Origin: Lachnospiraceae bacterium KGMB03038
GTDB taxonomy: Bacteria > Bacillota > Clostridia > Lachnospirales > Lachnospiraceae
Direction of reading: 5' to 3'
DNA: 64,000 nt
Assembly: GCA_007361935.1 (NCBI GenBank)
Contig: CP041667.1
Span: forward strand, 558,001 to 622,000
This document shows positions 31,218 to 40,162 of the stretch, piece after piece. Within the stretch, counting starts at the first letter, position 1. Each line of letters starts with the position of its first letter. The translations under genes and the position numbers were made by a program. The notes beneath the pieces are model-generated. The model was not told where the DNA came from and did not search any database. It worked only from the letters and a program-made list of their open reading frames with translations.

Positions 31218-31955
31218 GTGCCAAGAGCAAGAAGTCCGAAACGGGATGAGGCTATGCGGATATGGCTTTCATCAAACGGACAAAAGAAACTGAAGGACAT
31301 AGCTGCGGAGATGGGGGTGTCAGAAACCCAGATCCGCAAGTGGAAAAACCAAGATAAATGGAATGGTAACGTTACCAAACTGGCGAAAGGTAACGTTACC
31401 AAACGGAAACGCGGCGGGCAGCCAGGTAACAAGAACGCTGTCGGCCACGGCGCACCGCAGGGGAATCAGAACGCCACGAAGCACGGGCTATTCTCCCGGT
31501 ATCTTCCAGAAGATACCAGGGAGCTTTTTTATTCCCTGGATTCCGCTGATCCGCTTGATCTTCTGTGGGATCAGATCAAGCTTGCTTATACGGCCATTAT
31601 CCGGGCACAGCAGATCATGCACGTCCGGGACCGGAAGGACAAGACTATTGAGAAGGTCGAAGAAAAAGACGGTAATGTGATCGGGGAGCGATGGGAGGTA
31701 CAGCAGGCTTGGGACAAGCAGGCTTCCTTCCTGCAGGCGCAGGCCAAGGCCCAGAGAGAGTTGACCAGCATGATCCGGCAGTACGAAGAGTTGCTGCATA
31801 AGAACTGGAAATTGGCGACAAAAGAGCAGAAAGCCAGAATCGCACAGTTAAAAGCCCAAACACAGAAAATCACGGGAGAGGGGCTTGAAGTAGAAGATAT
31901 GTCGGAAATCGAGGCGGAGATCTATGAAGCAGATCAGGAAAAAGAAAACGCTTAA
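31218..31955 (+). CDS. terS: terminase small subunit
   Basis: The 245-residue protein has an N-terminal HTH (LKDIAAEMGVSETQIRKWKN) and a GQPGNKNAVGHGAPQGNQN segment common in this family. The rest is helical. It recognises phage DNA for packaging. GTG 31218 follows GAAGGTGG. Two GGTAACGTTACC palindromes lie in the gene. It overlaps the large subunit by 32 bases. Confidence 0.85.
   Translation: MPRARSPKRDEAMRIWLSSNGQKKLKDIAAEMGVSETQIRKWKNQDKWNGNVTKLAKGNVTKRKRGGQPGNKNAVGHGAPQGNQNATKHGLFSRYLPEDTRELFYSLDSADPLDLLWDQIKLAYTAIIRAQQIMHVRDRKDKTIEKVEEKDGNVIGERWEVQQAWDKQASFLQAQAKAQRELTSMIRQYEELLHKNWKLATKEQKARIAQLKAQTQKITGEGLEVEDMSEIEAEIYEADQEKENA
31365..31400 (+). repeat. two GGTAACGTTACC palindromes in terS
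   Basis: Perfect 12-bp palindromes lie at 31365-31376 and 31389-31400 (24-bp period). They encode the repeated residues GNVTK. They may be a packaging-site element or only a coding repeat. Confidence 0.7.
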
Positions 31956-33294
31956 TTATGTGTTTTCTGAAAAGCATAAAGATTATATCCGGGCCTGTCG
32001 TGATTGCGAATTCAATGTGGCGGAAGGAGCTGTCCGGGCTGGGAAGACGGTAGACAATGTTTTTGCATTTGCTCAAGAATTGAAAACGACACCTGACAGA
32101 ATCCACCTTGCGACAGGATCCACAGTTGGAAATGCCAAGCTAAACATTGGTGTCTGTAATGGACTTGGTCTGGAGAATATATTCAGGGGACAATGCCACT
32201 GGGGGAAATTTAAGGATAATGAGGCTCTGTTTGTGAGAGGGCCTGATACCGGATGGCGACAGAGGATTATCATATTTGCGGGCGGGGCAAAAGAAGACAG
32301 CTATAAACGTATCCGAGGAAACTCTTATGGTATGTGGATCGCTACTGAAATAAGCCTCCATCATGATAAAACGATCAAGGAGGCCAATAATCGTCTGCTG
32401 GCGGCACGGCGATTAAAGATATTTTGGGACCTAAATCCTGATAACCCGAAACATCCAATATACACAGATTACATAGACAAGTACAGGGATATGGCCGCCG
32501 CGGGCAACTTCCCTGGGGGCTACAACTATATGCACTGTACGATCTATGATAATAAAACTATCACTGCTGAGCGCCTGAAGCGGATAGAGAGCAGATATGA
32601 CAAAAACAGTATCTGGTATATGCGGGATATCAAGGGTATGCGTGTTGTGGCGAGTGGCCTTATCTACCGTAGATTTGCGGATGACGTTAGCACCCAGCAA
32701 TATACATTCCGTCTGGCGGATAAGCCCAAAGATATCATGGAGATTATCCTTGGGATAGACTTTGGCGGCTCGGCTTCCGGCCATTCTTTTTCCGCGACCG
32801 CTATTACCAGAGGGTATAGATTTGTTGTTGCTTTAGCGACTGAGATGATCCCCTGTAAGGATAAAAGCGGTAATCAGATAGAGATTGATCCAGAACTGTT
32901 GGGTAATATGTTTTGTGATTTTGCGCAGCGGATATTAAGCATATACGGCTTTGTTACAACCGTATACGCGGATTCTGCGGAGCAGACGTTGATCGCCGGG
33001 ATCCGAAGCAGTCTTAGAAAGCACGGATTGGGATGGATCAGGGTGGAAAATGCGCTCAAGACGGAGATCAATGACCGGATAAATGCACTTGCTATCTTAA
33101 TGGCGCAGAGAAGATTTTTCTATGTGGAAAATCAATGCAACAGTCTGGAAACAGCGCTGTGCACGGCTGTATGGGATCCAGATGAGATTACGAAAAATGT
33201 CAGGTTGGATGATGGAACGAGCGATATAGACAGCCTGGACAGTTTTGAGTATACATTTGAGCGGCGGATCAGCCAGCTCATCAAATATGGATAG
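31924..33294 (+). CDS. terL: terminase large subunit, PBSX family
   Basis: The 456-residue packaging motor has Walker A EGAVRAGKT (~35-43), a Walker B-like YGMWIATEISL (~135-145), and an RNase H-like nuclease domain starting LGIDFGGSASGHSF (~277) with a later VYADSAE (~340). It translocates and cuts concatemeric DNA. Confidence 0.9.
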   Translation: MKQIRKKKTLNYVFSEKHKDYIRACRDCEFNVAEGAVRAGKTVDNVFAFAQELKTTPDRIHLATGSTVGNAKLNIGVCNGLGLENIFRGQCHWGKFKDNEALFVRGPDTGWRQRIIIFAGGAKEDSYKRIRGNSYGMWIATEISLHHDKTIKEANNRLLAARRLKIFWDLNPDNPKHPIYTDYIDKYRDMAAAGNFPGGYNYMHCTIYDNKTITAERLKRIESRYDKNSIWYMRDIKGMRVVASGLIYRRFADDVSTQQYTFRLADKPKDIMEIILGIDFGGSASGHSFSATAITRGYRFVVALATEMIPCKDKSGNQIEIDPELLGNMFCDFAQRILSIYGFVTTVYADSAEQTLIAGIRSSLRKHGLGWIRVENALKTEINDRINALAILMAQRRFFYVENQCNSLETALCTAVWDPDEITKNVRLDDGTSDIDSLDSFEYTFERRISQLIKYG

Positions 33295-33303
33295 GTGAGG
33301 CAA

Positions 33304-34671
33304 ATGAGATATACGAAAATGTATGAGGCGATCGCAAAGATCCTAAAAACTGAAGAGCAGATATCTTTTGTGATGTCAGATATCATGGCTAAGCGTATCG
33401 AGCTATGGTCTATGCTTTTCCAAGATAAGGAACCTTGGCTCAGTGATACGGTAAAAAGTTTGAATCTCCCCGCCTCTATTGCTGGAGAGATTGCAAGGCT
33501 TGTGACCCTTGAGATGGACACTAAAGTGGAGGGAAGCGCAAGAGCGGCGTATATAGATAAAGTCTACCAAAAGACAGTTAAAAAATTGAGGATCTATGTA
33601 GAATTTGCCTGTGCAAAAGGAGGTCTTATCCTAAAGCCATATGTGACAGACTCTGGGATGTGTACAGAATTTATACAGGCAGACAGTTTTTTTCCTCTTT
33701 CCTTTGATGACGATGACAATATAACACGCTGCGTCTTTCTGGACCAGTTTCGAGATGGGAATTCCATCTATACAAGGATTGAATATCATAAGCTTGATGG
33801 AGGATTTCTGACGATCAGGAATAGGGCTTTTGTATCTATGACAGATGGAGTTTTAGGATCGGAGATACCACTTCATATCGTACCCAAATGGGGCGGGCTT
33901 GAGAGCCAGATGATATTTGAAAATGTTCAGAAACTGCCGGTTGGATATTTTAAGGTCCCGATGGCGAATCAGGAAGACAATACCAGCCCCCTGGGGGTGT
34001 CCTGCTATAGTCGAGGGGTTGGTCTCATTAAAGAGGCCGATGAAAGATATTCTCAGATTAGCTGGGAATACAAAGGGAAAGAGGTCGCGGTACACATAGC
34101 GGAGAGCCTGCTATCCAGAAATCCCCAAACCCAAGAACTTGAGTATCCAGATGGAAAGAAACGGTTATATCGTGAGCTGGATTATAACTCTGGAGCTGTA
34201 GATAAACCGCTGTTAGATGTGTTTTCTCCAGATATTCGCGATCAGTCCCTGTTTAATGGACTGAACCAGCAGTTGAGGCGAGTAGAGTTTGCGTGTAATC
34301 TGGCTTATGGGACATTGTCAGATCCAAACAATACGGACAAAACAGCGGAAGAGATACGGGCCAGCAAGCAAAGATCCTATTCCTTCGTGGAATCCTGTCA
34401 GAGTGCGTTACAGGACGCTCTGGACGATTATATCACAGCCATTGATTTCTGGGCTACAATATATAACTTGGCGCCATTCGGGAACTATCACACATCCTAC
34501 AAATGGGATGATTCTCTTGTGGTGGATACAGAGAAAGAACGCCAAACAGATCGAGCGGATGTTGCAATGGGGGCAATGCAGTTATGGGAATACCGAGCAA
34601 AGCACTATGATGAAGACGATGAGACTGCCAAACGAATGGTGGCGCAACCGGCCGATCTGATTGAAGAGTAG
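33304..34671 (+). CDS. portal protein, SPP1 gp6-like
   Basis: The 455-residue protein follows terL directly, as portals do. Typical portal features are NQEDNTSPLGVSCYSRGVGL with IKEADERYSQ (~220-250) and YGTLSDPNNTDKTAEEIRAS (~338-357). It forms the dodecameric ring at the capsid vertex. ATG 33304 is preferred to GTG 33295. Confidence 0.88.
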   Translation: MRYTKMYEAIAKILKTEEQISFVMSDIMAKRIELWSMLFQDKEPWLSDTVKSLNLPASIAGEIARLVTLEMDTKVEGSARAAYIDKVYQKTVKKLRIYVEFACAKGGLILKPYVTDSGMCTEFIQADSFFPLSFDDDDNITRCVFLDQFRDGNSIYTRIEYHKLDGGFLTIRNRAFVSMTDGVLGSEIPLHIVPKWGGLESQMIFENVQKLPVGYFKVPMANQEDNTSPLGVSCYSRGVGLIKEADERYSQISWEYKGKEVAVHIAESLLSRNPQTQELEYPDGKKRLYRELDYNSGAVDKPLLDVFSPDIRDQSLFNGLNQQLRRVEFACNLAYGTLSDPNNTDKTAEEIRASKQRSYSFVESCQSALQDALDDYITAIDFWATIYNLAPFGNYHTSYKWDDSLVVDTEKERQTDRADVAMGAMQLWEYRAKHYDEDDETAKRMVAQPADLIEE

Positions 34672-34681
34672 GTGATATCGA

Positions 34682-36244
34682 ATGATGAGCCAAGGAGAGA
34701 TCGAGGCGCTGACCATTACAATGGAGCAGGCTGCGGCAAAGTTGGAGCGAGACATCATGCTGGATATCGTCCGCAGGATCAAAGCCAATGCCGGAATGAC
34801 ATCTACGGCAGAGTATCAGATCAACCGCCTGCGGCAACTTGATCTATCAGATGCCTATATACAGGAGCAGATCCAGACATATCTCAAAGTGTCCAACGAT
34901 GAAATGGAGCGGATTTTTAATAATGTCGTCGAAAATCAATATGAGAAGTTTAATGGCATCTATGAATCCACTGGAATATCTCAAAAACCCTTTGGAGATC
35001 ACGTGGCAATTCAGACGGTGATTTCCTCTGCGCTTGCCCAGACGGATGAAACATTCAAGAATATCTCTCAGAGCATGGGTTTTTCTGTCAAGAAGGGCGG
35101 GAAAACGGAGTTTCTTCCGGTGGCTGAATATTACCAGCAGACATTGGACAATGCCATTCTTGGGATAGCAACAGGGGCTTTTGATTACAACTCTGCACTG
35201 AACAGAGTGGTTAAGCAGATGACTATGAGCGGCCTTAGGACTATTGATTATGCCTCTGGGAGATCCTATCGGATAGAATCCGCTTCCAGGACGGCCCTCA
35301 TGACAGGATTTTCCCAGATTACTGGCTATATGAATGAGCAGGTAGCCGCAGAGTTGGGGACAGATAATTATGAGGTGTCCTACCACATGGGCGCCAGGCC
35401 AACCCATCAATGGTGGCAGGGAAGGGTGTACAGCTACCAAGAGCTGATCTATACTTGTGGACTTGGCACTGTCACAGGATTGTGCGGGATCAACTGCTAT
35501 CACTGGTATGAGCCCTTCATCCGTGGCGTATCGGCCAGAAATTATACAGATAAAGAACTGGACGCAATGATCCGGGAAGAGAATCGCCCAAAATCTTACC
35601 AGGGAAAGGAATATACCACTTACACGGCCCTTCAGAAGCAGAGAAAGATGGAGCTCCTAATGCGAAAGCAACGCCAGGACATTATGCTGTTGAAAGAAGG
35701 AGGTGGAAGCTCCCTTGATATTCTGGCGGCACAGGCCAGATATAGGTACACGATGAATGACTATGTATCATTCTCCAAGGCCATGAACCTACCACAGCAG
35801 ATGGAAAGGGTGTATATGGATGGGCTTGGAAAGGTAGGAAGGAGCGGAACGATTCCAAGGCCAAAACGCAGAGAGAAAAATACGGGGGCTTTTTCTGTAC
35901 TTGAAGTTCCTATGCAAAAAAGAACCGTTGACCGTATTGCTAAGAAATATGGAATAACTATATCCGATTTGCAGATAAAAATACAAAGAGACGAGGAACA
36001 CTTGCGGCGTCCGATGATGGGATGTGCTGATTATGATAATATCGGAAGGATTGACTTGTTTCCCAATTCTTTCAAAAATGAGGAAGCGCTGATCAGGACA
36101 CTGATACATGAGCGATGTCATGTGCTGCAGCTTAGAAAATATGGCAAGAAATATACGCAGGAGCATATCAATAAGATGGAGGAAGTTGCATACAAGTTCG
36201 AAGATTTCTGGTATAATATAGTCAGAAAGAGGGTGCAGCCATGA
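34682..36244 (+). CDS. MuF-type minor capsid protein with C-terminal HExxH metallopeptidase-like domain
   Basis: The 520-residue protein has Phage_min_cap2/MuF features to ~residue 330 (SASRTALMTGFSQITGYM, then HMGARPTHQWWQGRVYS and LCGINCYHWYEPF). A separate C-terminal domain (~400-520) carries TLIHERCHVLQLRKYG, an HExxH zincin motif, with a downstream NKMEEVAYKFEDFWY that may supply the third ligand. MuF proteins elsewhere carry variable toxin or enzyme tails delivered with DNA. Whether this tail is toxin, processing protease or other is unknown. It overlaps the zinc-ribbon gene by ATGA. Confidence 0.82.
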   Translation: MMSQGEIEALTITMEQAAAKLERDIMLDIVRRIKANAGMTSTAEYQINRLRQLDLSDAYIQEQIQTYLKVSNDEMERIFNNVVENQYEKFNGIYESTGISQKPFGDHVAIQTVISSALAQTDETFKNISQSMGFSVKKGGKTEFLPVAEYYQQTLDNAILGIATGAFDYNSALNRVVKQMTMSGLRTIDYASGRSYRIESASRTALMTGFSQITGYMNEQVAAELGTDNYEVSYHMGARPTHQWWQGRVYSYQELIYTCGLGTVTGLCGINCYHWYEPFIRGVSARNYTDKELDAMIREENRPKSYQGKEYTTYTALQKQRKMELLMRKQRQDIMLLKEGGGSSLDILAAQARYRYTMNDYVSFSKAMNLPQQMERVYMDGLGKVGRSGTIPRPKRREKNTGAFSVLEVPMQKRTVDRIAKKYGITISDLQIKIQRDEEHLRRPMMGCADYDNIGRIDLFPNSFKNEEALIRTLIHERCHVLQLRKYGKKYTQEHINKMEEVAYKFEDFWYNIVRKRVQP

Positions 36245-36474
36245 AGTGGTTAGAAAATTTAGACAATATTGTAAAAGAAAAAAAGCCGGGGAAATGTCCA
36301 CATTGCGGAAGTGAAGATACAGACTATAGTTGCACGATAGTCATACCGGAAAAGAGATTGGGGCATATGACAATCTGGTGCAACGACTGTATGAGAGGAT
36401 ATCACATATCACGGATGGAAGTTCCAGAAGGATTTAAAACAGGTGGGAAAATCCCGGAGGGTTTGAAATACTAA
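36241..36474 (+). CDS. small zinc-ribbon protein paired with the MuF metallopeptidase
   Basis: The 77-residue protein has CPHCGSED (~19) and WCNDCMRGYH (~44), a four-Cys zinc ribbon. Translational coupling to the MuF gene (ATGA overlap) and the terminator right behind it suggest a two-gene unit. An immunity or accessory role is inferred from position only. Confidence 0.65.
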   Translation: MKWLENLDNIVKEKKPGKCPHCGSEDTDYSCTIVIPEKRLGHMTIWCNDCMRGYHISRMEVPEGFKTGGKIPEGLKY

Positions 36475-36510
36475 TACCGCTCATTCTTTGGATTGGGTGG
36501 TATTTTTATA
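36474..36510 (+). terminator. terminator after the MuF/zinc-ribbon pair
   Basis: ATACCGCTC pairs with GGGTGGTAT (two G-T pairs), followed by TTTTTATA. Confidence 0.7.
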
Positions 36511-36533
36511 CTCTTTTTAGGAGGTGATTAAGG

Positions 36534-36713
36534 ATGATCGAAAAGACATATTGCGGGAAAGAAACGGAAGTTACTCTTACGAAATATGAATTAGAGTGCA
36601 TGCTTGATGAAGCAAAAAATCTCGGACGCTGTGAGGTAGCTAAGGAAAACCAAAAATTAAAGGAGGTATTAAGGGTTGTGGGTGAATTGATAAAAATTGT
36701 AACAGATGAATAG
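36534..36713 (+). CDS. 59-residue hypothetical protein in the late region
   Basis: It begins MIEKTYCGKETEVTLTKYEL with a C-terminal helix (KENQKLKEVLRVVGELIKIV). GGAGGTGATTAAGG precedes the ATG. It lies between two terminators, separate from the structural genes around it. Function unknown. Confidence 0.65.
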   Translation: MIEKTYCGKETEVTLTKYELECMLDEAKNLGRCEVAKENQKLKEVLRVVGELIKIVTDE

Positions 36714-36739
36714 AGAGGCGGTGATCCGATATCTCCCTT

Positions 36740-36768
36740 AAGGCGCAGGGTTATGCGTCTTATTTTTA
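36740..36768 (+). terminator. terminator before the scaffold gene
   Basis: AAGGCGCA pairs with TGCGTCTT (one G-T), followed by ATTTTTAT. Confidence 0.7.
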
Positions 36769-36882
36769 TGCCCTGCCATATGGCTCTAAACTGGACAAAT
36801 TGGCAGCTATGCCGGAAATAGCGACTCTGTGGGTGGATGGTTACACACCGAAAATAACCGAATGCAGAGAGAAAGGATAACG

Positions 36883-37425
36883 ATGATTTTAAAGACAGAA
36901 ACCTTGAAAGAAAAAGGTATGACGCAGGAGCAGATTGATTTTGTGATGGCGGAAGTGGGGAAAGAAATTAATTCCATTACCGCCGAGCGAGACACCTATA
37001 AATCCCAATTGGAGACAGCACAGGCCTCTCTGAAAGCTATGGAAGGAATTGACGCTGCTGGATTGCAACAGAGCGTGAAAGACCTGCAGACGAAATTATC
37101 TGGAAAAGACGCAGAGATTGAGAGAATCAAGTCTGATTATGCCTTTAATGATTGCCTGAAAGAAGCTGTCCGGAAATCAGGAGCAAAGAACAGTACGGCA
37201 GTCATGGCTCTGTTGGATTTGGAGACGCTGAAAAAGAGCAAGAACCAGACGGCAGATATCGAAGCAGCTTTAGAAGTCGTCAAGAAAGAAAACGACTATC
37301 TATTTGCAAGCGACAAGCCGGTGCCTAGGGTAGTCTCCACGACATCTGGAATTGATCAAACTGCGCAGACCAAAAAAGAACAGGCTAATGAAGCACTGAG
37401 AAGCCTGTTTGGAAGATCAGAATAG
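36883..37425 (+). CDS. phage scaffold protein (GP20 family)
   Basis: The 180-residue coiled-coil protein begins MILKTETLKEKGMTQEQIDF and has a heptad region (~25-85) and ALRSLFG at the end, as in phage minor structural GP20/scaffold proteins. It helps capsid assembly and precedes the major capsid gene by 15 bases. GAAAGGATAACG supports ATG 36883. Confidence 0.82.
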   Translation: MILKTETLKEKGMTQEQIDFVMAEVGKEINSITAERDTYKSQLETAQASLKAMEGIDAAGLQQSVKDLQTKLSGKDAEIERIKSDYAFNDCLKEAVRKSGAKNSTAVMALLDLETLKKSKNQTADIEAALEVVKKENDYLFASDKPVPRVVSTTSGIDQTAQTKKEQANEALRSLFGRSE

Positions 37426-37440
37426 AAAGGAATGTAAATT

Positions 37441-38628
37441 ATGGCAGTAAATATTGTAAATCGGGCGGATGTGGAAGCTCTCATCCGCGAACAAGTTGTA
37501 TCTACAGTGTTCCAGGACGCGCCAAAGCAGTCTACATTTTTAGGGATGGCCAGGAAGCTCCCTAATATGACCAGCAAACAGACTCGAATCAGGGTACTTG
37601 ATTTCCTCCCGACCGCTTATTGGGTCAATGGGGATACCGGAATGAAACAGACCACCAGGCAGGCTTGGGACAATGTGTTTTTGACCGCTGCAGAGTTGGC
37701 TGTGATTGTACCTATCCCGGAATCAGTTTTTGATGACGCGGAAATCGACATCATGGGTGAAATTACCCCTAGAGTAAATGAAGCCATTGGACAGCGAGTC
37801 GATGGAGCCGTTATTTTTGGTGACAACAGACCAGCAGAATGGGATGCAGATATTATCACTCGTGCAAGACAGGCGGGGAACAATGTTGCGCCGGCAGAGG
37901 GAAAAGACTGGTATGATCTGATCCTTGGGGAAGATGGCGTTTTTGCGAAGGTTGAAAATGATGGATACGGCGTAAATGGCGCTATTGCGGCTATGAATTT
38001 CAAGTCCAAGCTCCGTGGCTTGAGAGACGCAAATGGAGTTCCGATTTTCATGAGAACTATGCAGGAGTCCGCAAGATATACCTTGGATGGTGCTGAAATG
38101 GCTTTCCCAGAAAATGGAGGTTTCTTCTCGAATATCGCACAGCTTGTAGTAGGGGATTTCTCCCAGGCGGTGTATTCTATTCGTCAGGATATCACAGTTA
38201 AGATTTTGGATCAGGGCGTTATCCAGGATCCAGAAACGAAAGAAATCGTCTACAACCTGGCACAGCAGGACATGATCGCATTGCGTGTAGTCTTTCGTAT
38301 GGGCTGGGCGCTTCCGAATCCTGCTACGCGAATGAACGAAGACAGAACCGGTTGTCCATTTGCGTACATTGAACCTGGAACGCCTGTAACAACTCAGACA
38401 GTTACTTTTACTGTGCAGGATAGCGAATCTACAGCGATTCAGGGCGCACGGGTAAGCGTAGATGGAGCAATTTTAACTACAGACGATTCTGGTCAGGCTG
38501 TATTTAACCTGCGCAAAGGATTTTACAAAGCTAAAGTTTCCGCGAAAGGCTATGTGTCCTCTACCCAGACTGTGACTGTTGACAATGCAGCAGTACCGCT
38601 TACCGTAAAGTTGGCTGAACAGGCGTGA
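37441..38628 (+). CDS. major capsid protein with added C-terminal Ig-like domain
   Basis: The 395-residue HK97-fold capsid protein (to ~residue 312) includes VVSTVFQDAPKQSTFLGMAR and MGWALPNPATRMNEDRTGCP. The last ~80 residues, from TPVTTQTVTFTVQDSESTAI through the KAKVSAKGYVSSTQTVTVDN segment, form a carboxypeptidase-regulatory/PEGA-type beta domain. It is probably displayed on the capsid surface. Confidence 0.88.
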   Translation: MAVNIVNRADVEALIREQVVSTVFQDAPKQSTFLGMARKLPNMTSKQTRIRVLDFLPTAYWVNGDTGMKQTTRQAWDNVFLTAAELAVIVPIPESVFDDAEIDIMGEITPRVNEAIGQRVDGAVIFGDNRPAEWDADIITRARQAGNNVAPAEGKDWYDLILGEDGVFAKVENDGYGVNGAIAAMNFKSKLRGLRDANGVPIFMRTMQESARYTLDGAEMAFPENGGFFSNIAQLVVGDFSQAVYSIRQDITVKILDQGVIQDPETKEIVYNLAQQDMIALRVVFRMGWALPNPATRMNEDRTGCPFAYIEPGTPVTTQTVTFTVQDSESTAIQGARVSVDGAILTTDDSGQAVFNLRKGFYKAKVSAKGYVSSTQTVTVDNAAVPLTVKLAEQA

Positions 38629-38643
38629 AAGGGGGCTTAACGC

Positions 38644-38892
38644 ATGGGAACGATTGAAGCTTTAAAAAAACTGGCCGTTGCAATTAAAGGCAGCGGCCAG
38701 ATATCCGATATTTCTGGGGATAAAATCCCAGAAGTGATTGAAGAAATCCCAGAAGCTTACGAGGAATCTGGAGCTTCCAAAATGTCGCAAGCGGAACTGG
38801 TTCCTGAAGCTGTTGGCGATCAGGTATCAAAAGCAGAGTTTAAATCCCTGCTTGATTCCTTAAAAGCAGCCGGGATTATGAAATCATCATAA
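38644..38892 (+). CDS. small head protein, possibly head-fiber or decoration
   Basis: The 82-residue acidic protein begins MGTIEALKKLAVAIKGSGQI and ends KSLLDSLKAAGIM. The ending resembles that of small phage head-fiber proteins. It lies between capsid and connector genes. Weak assignment. Confidence 0.5.
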   Translation: MGTIEALKKLAVAIKGSGQISDISGDKIPEVIEEIPEAYEESGASKMSQAELVPEAVGDQVSKAEFKSLLDSLKAAGIMKSS

Positions 38893-38907
38893 GGGGTAAA
38901 GTATTAT

Positions 38908-39306
38908 ATGTATGCGGATTATCAATATTATGTTACCGATTACCTCCTTGGCAGAGATCCAGAGATTACAGAAACTGATTTTCCATTCTTCGAACGTCTT
39001 GCCGAGAAGGAAGTCAATAACCGAACCTATGGGCGCATCGTAGCTGATCAGACGTTACTTACAGATGACGTGAAGAACTGTATCTGTGCCGTGACGGAGT
39101 TTTTGTGGGAGGCAAACAGTCTGGACAAAGACAATTTCGCGAATGGTGGGGGACAACTGGTATCTTATAGTAATGATGGAGATAGTGGGTCCTATGATCT
39201 TTCGCAGTCGGATTACTCTTCTTTAGCGGCAAGGCAGACTAAGATTAGTAGTCTTGTATCCTTCTATTTGAGCGGTACAGGGCTGCTCTACAGAGGGGTT
39301 GATTAA
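38908..39306 (+). CDS. head-tail connector protein
   Basis: The 132-residue helical protein begins MYADYQYYVTDYLLGRDPEI and has EVNNRTYGRI and VKNCICAVTEFLWEANS, as in gp6-like head-tail connectors that bind under the portal. Position between capsid and head-closure genes supports this. Confidence 0.72.
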   Translation: MYADYQYYVTDYLLGRDPEITETDFPFFERLAEKEVNNRTYGRIVADQTLLTDDVKNCICAVTEFLWEANSLDKDNFANGGGQLVSYSNDGDSGSYDLSQSDYSSLAARQTKISSLVSFYLSGTGLLYRGVD

Positions 39307-39308
39307 AA

Positions 39309-39734
39309 ATGAATCCAAATTACATCCACACGATCACGATCTACAACCGTCTACAAGCCAATGATAATCCGGACAGCATGAAAGACACTTGGCAAAGGAC
39401 GGTCCTGCATGATTGCTATTATAAAAATGTGATAGGGCGTGTGGAATCTGATAAGACTGCGAAGATGGCCAATGTATATACGGCCAGAATCCCGGAATCA
39501 GAAAACTATCGTCCCTATCACGAGTGGGCGGAGCAAGAAGACCGGTCAGGTCTTTTTACGGCAAGCCTTGGGGATATCGTGGTAAAAGGAGAGTGCCAGG
39601 AAGAGATTACCGGAAAGTCGCCGTATACAGCAACGGAACTCCTGAAGCGATATAAACCAGACGCCTTTGTGGTGACAGCAGTCTCTGATAATACGTCCCA
39701 CAAGATGGCTAAGCATTATAGGGTAGGTGGATAG
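39309..39734 (+). CDS. putative head-closure protein (DUF6751-like)
   Basis: The 141-residue protein begins MNPNYIHTITIYNRLQANDN and has a beta-rich middle and YRPYHEWAEQ. It follows the connector gene by 2 bases. Assignment is by position and general resemblance. Confidence 0.62.
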   Translation: MNPNYIHTITIYNRLQANDNPDSMKDTWQRTVLHDCYYKNVIGRVESDKTAKMANVYTARIPESENYRPYHEWAEQEDRSGLFTASLGDIVVKGECQEEITGKSPYTATELLKRYKPDAFVVTAVSDNTSHKMAKHYRVGG

Positions 39735-39739
39735 ATAGT

Positions 39740-40162
39740 ATGAAAACAGAAGTGAAATGGAATAAGCCAATCCCAACGATCGTCAATGGGGCGACAGGCG
39801 GGAACCGGACCCTGCTCTTTATGGCCCAGGAGGCAAGACGGCTAATGCAGCCATACGTCCCGGCCAGAAACATGGTGTTGTCCCGAAATGTAAGGACCTA
39901 CGTGGAAGGCGACCACGGAGTTGTGCACTATCTATCTCCTTATGCCCGTTTCCAGTATGAAGGATTTCTGATGGTTTCGAGGCTCACTGGCAGCCCTTGG
40001 GCAGCGAAAGGGGAGAGTAAAGTGGTCACGGGGATAAGGCTGAATCACAGCGGGGCCAGACATCCCTTGGCTACATCGGAATGGGATAAGGCCATGAAGA
40101 CCGCAAGGATGGATGATTACCTTCAGGCTGTGCAGAACTATGTGAGGGGGCGCGGACGATGA
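39740..40162 (+). CDS. minor capsid / head-tail joining protein (gp10-like)
   Basis: The 140-residue basic protein has ARRLMQPYVPARNMVLSRNV and VVHYLSPYARFQYEGFLMV, typical of Minor_capsid_2 proteins encoded between head closure and tail terminator. It overlaps the next gene by ATGA. Confidence 0.7.
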   Translation: MKTEVKWNKPIPTIVNGATGGNRTLLFMAQEARRLMQPYVPARNMVLSRNVRTYVEGDHGVVHYLSPYARFQYEGFLMVSRLTGSPWAAKGESKVVTGIRLNHSGARHPLATSEWDKAMKTARMDDYLQAVQNYVRGRGR

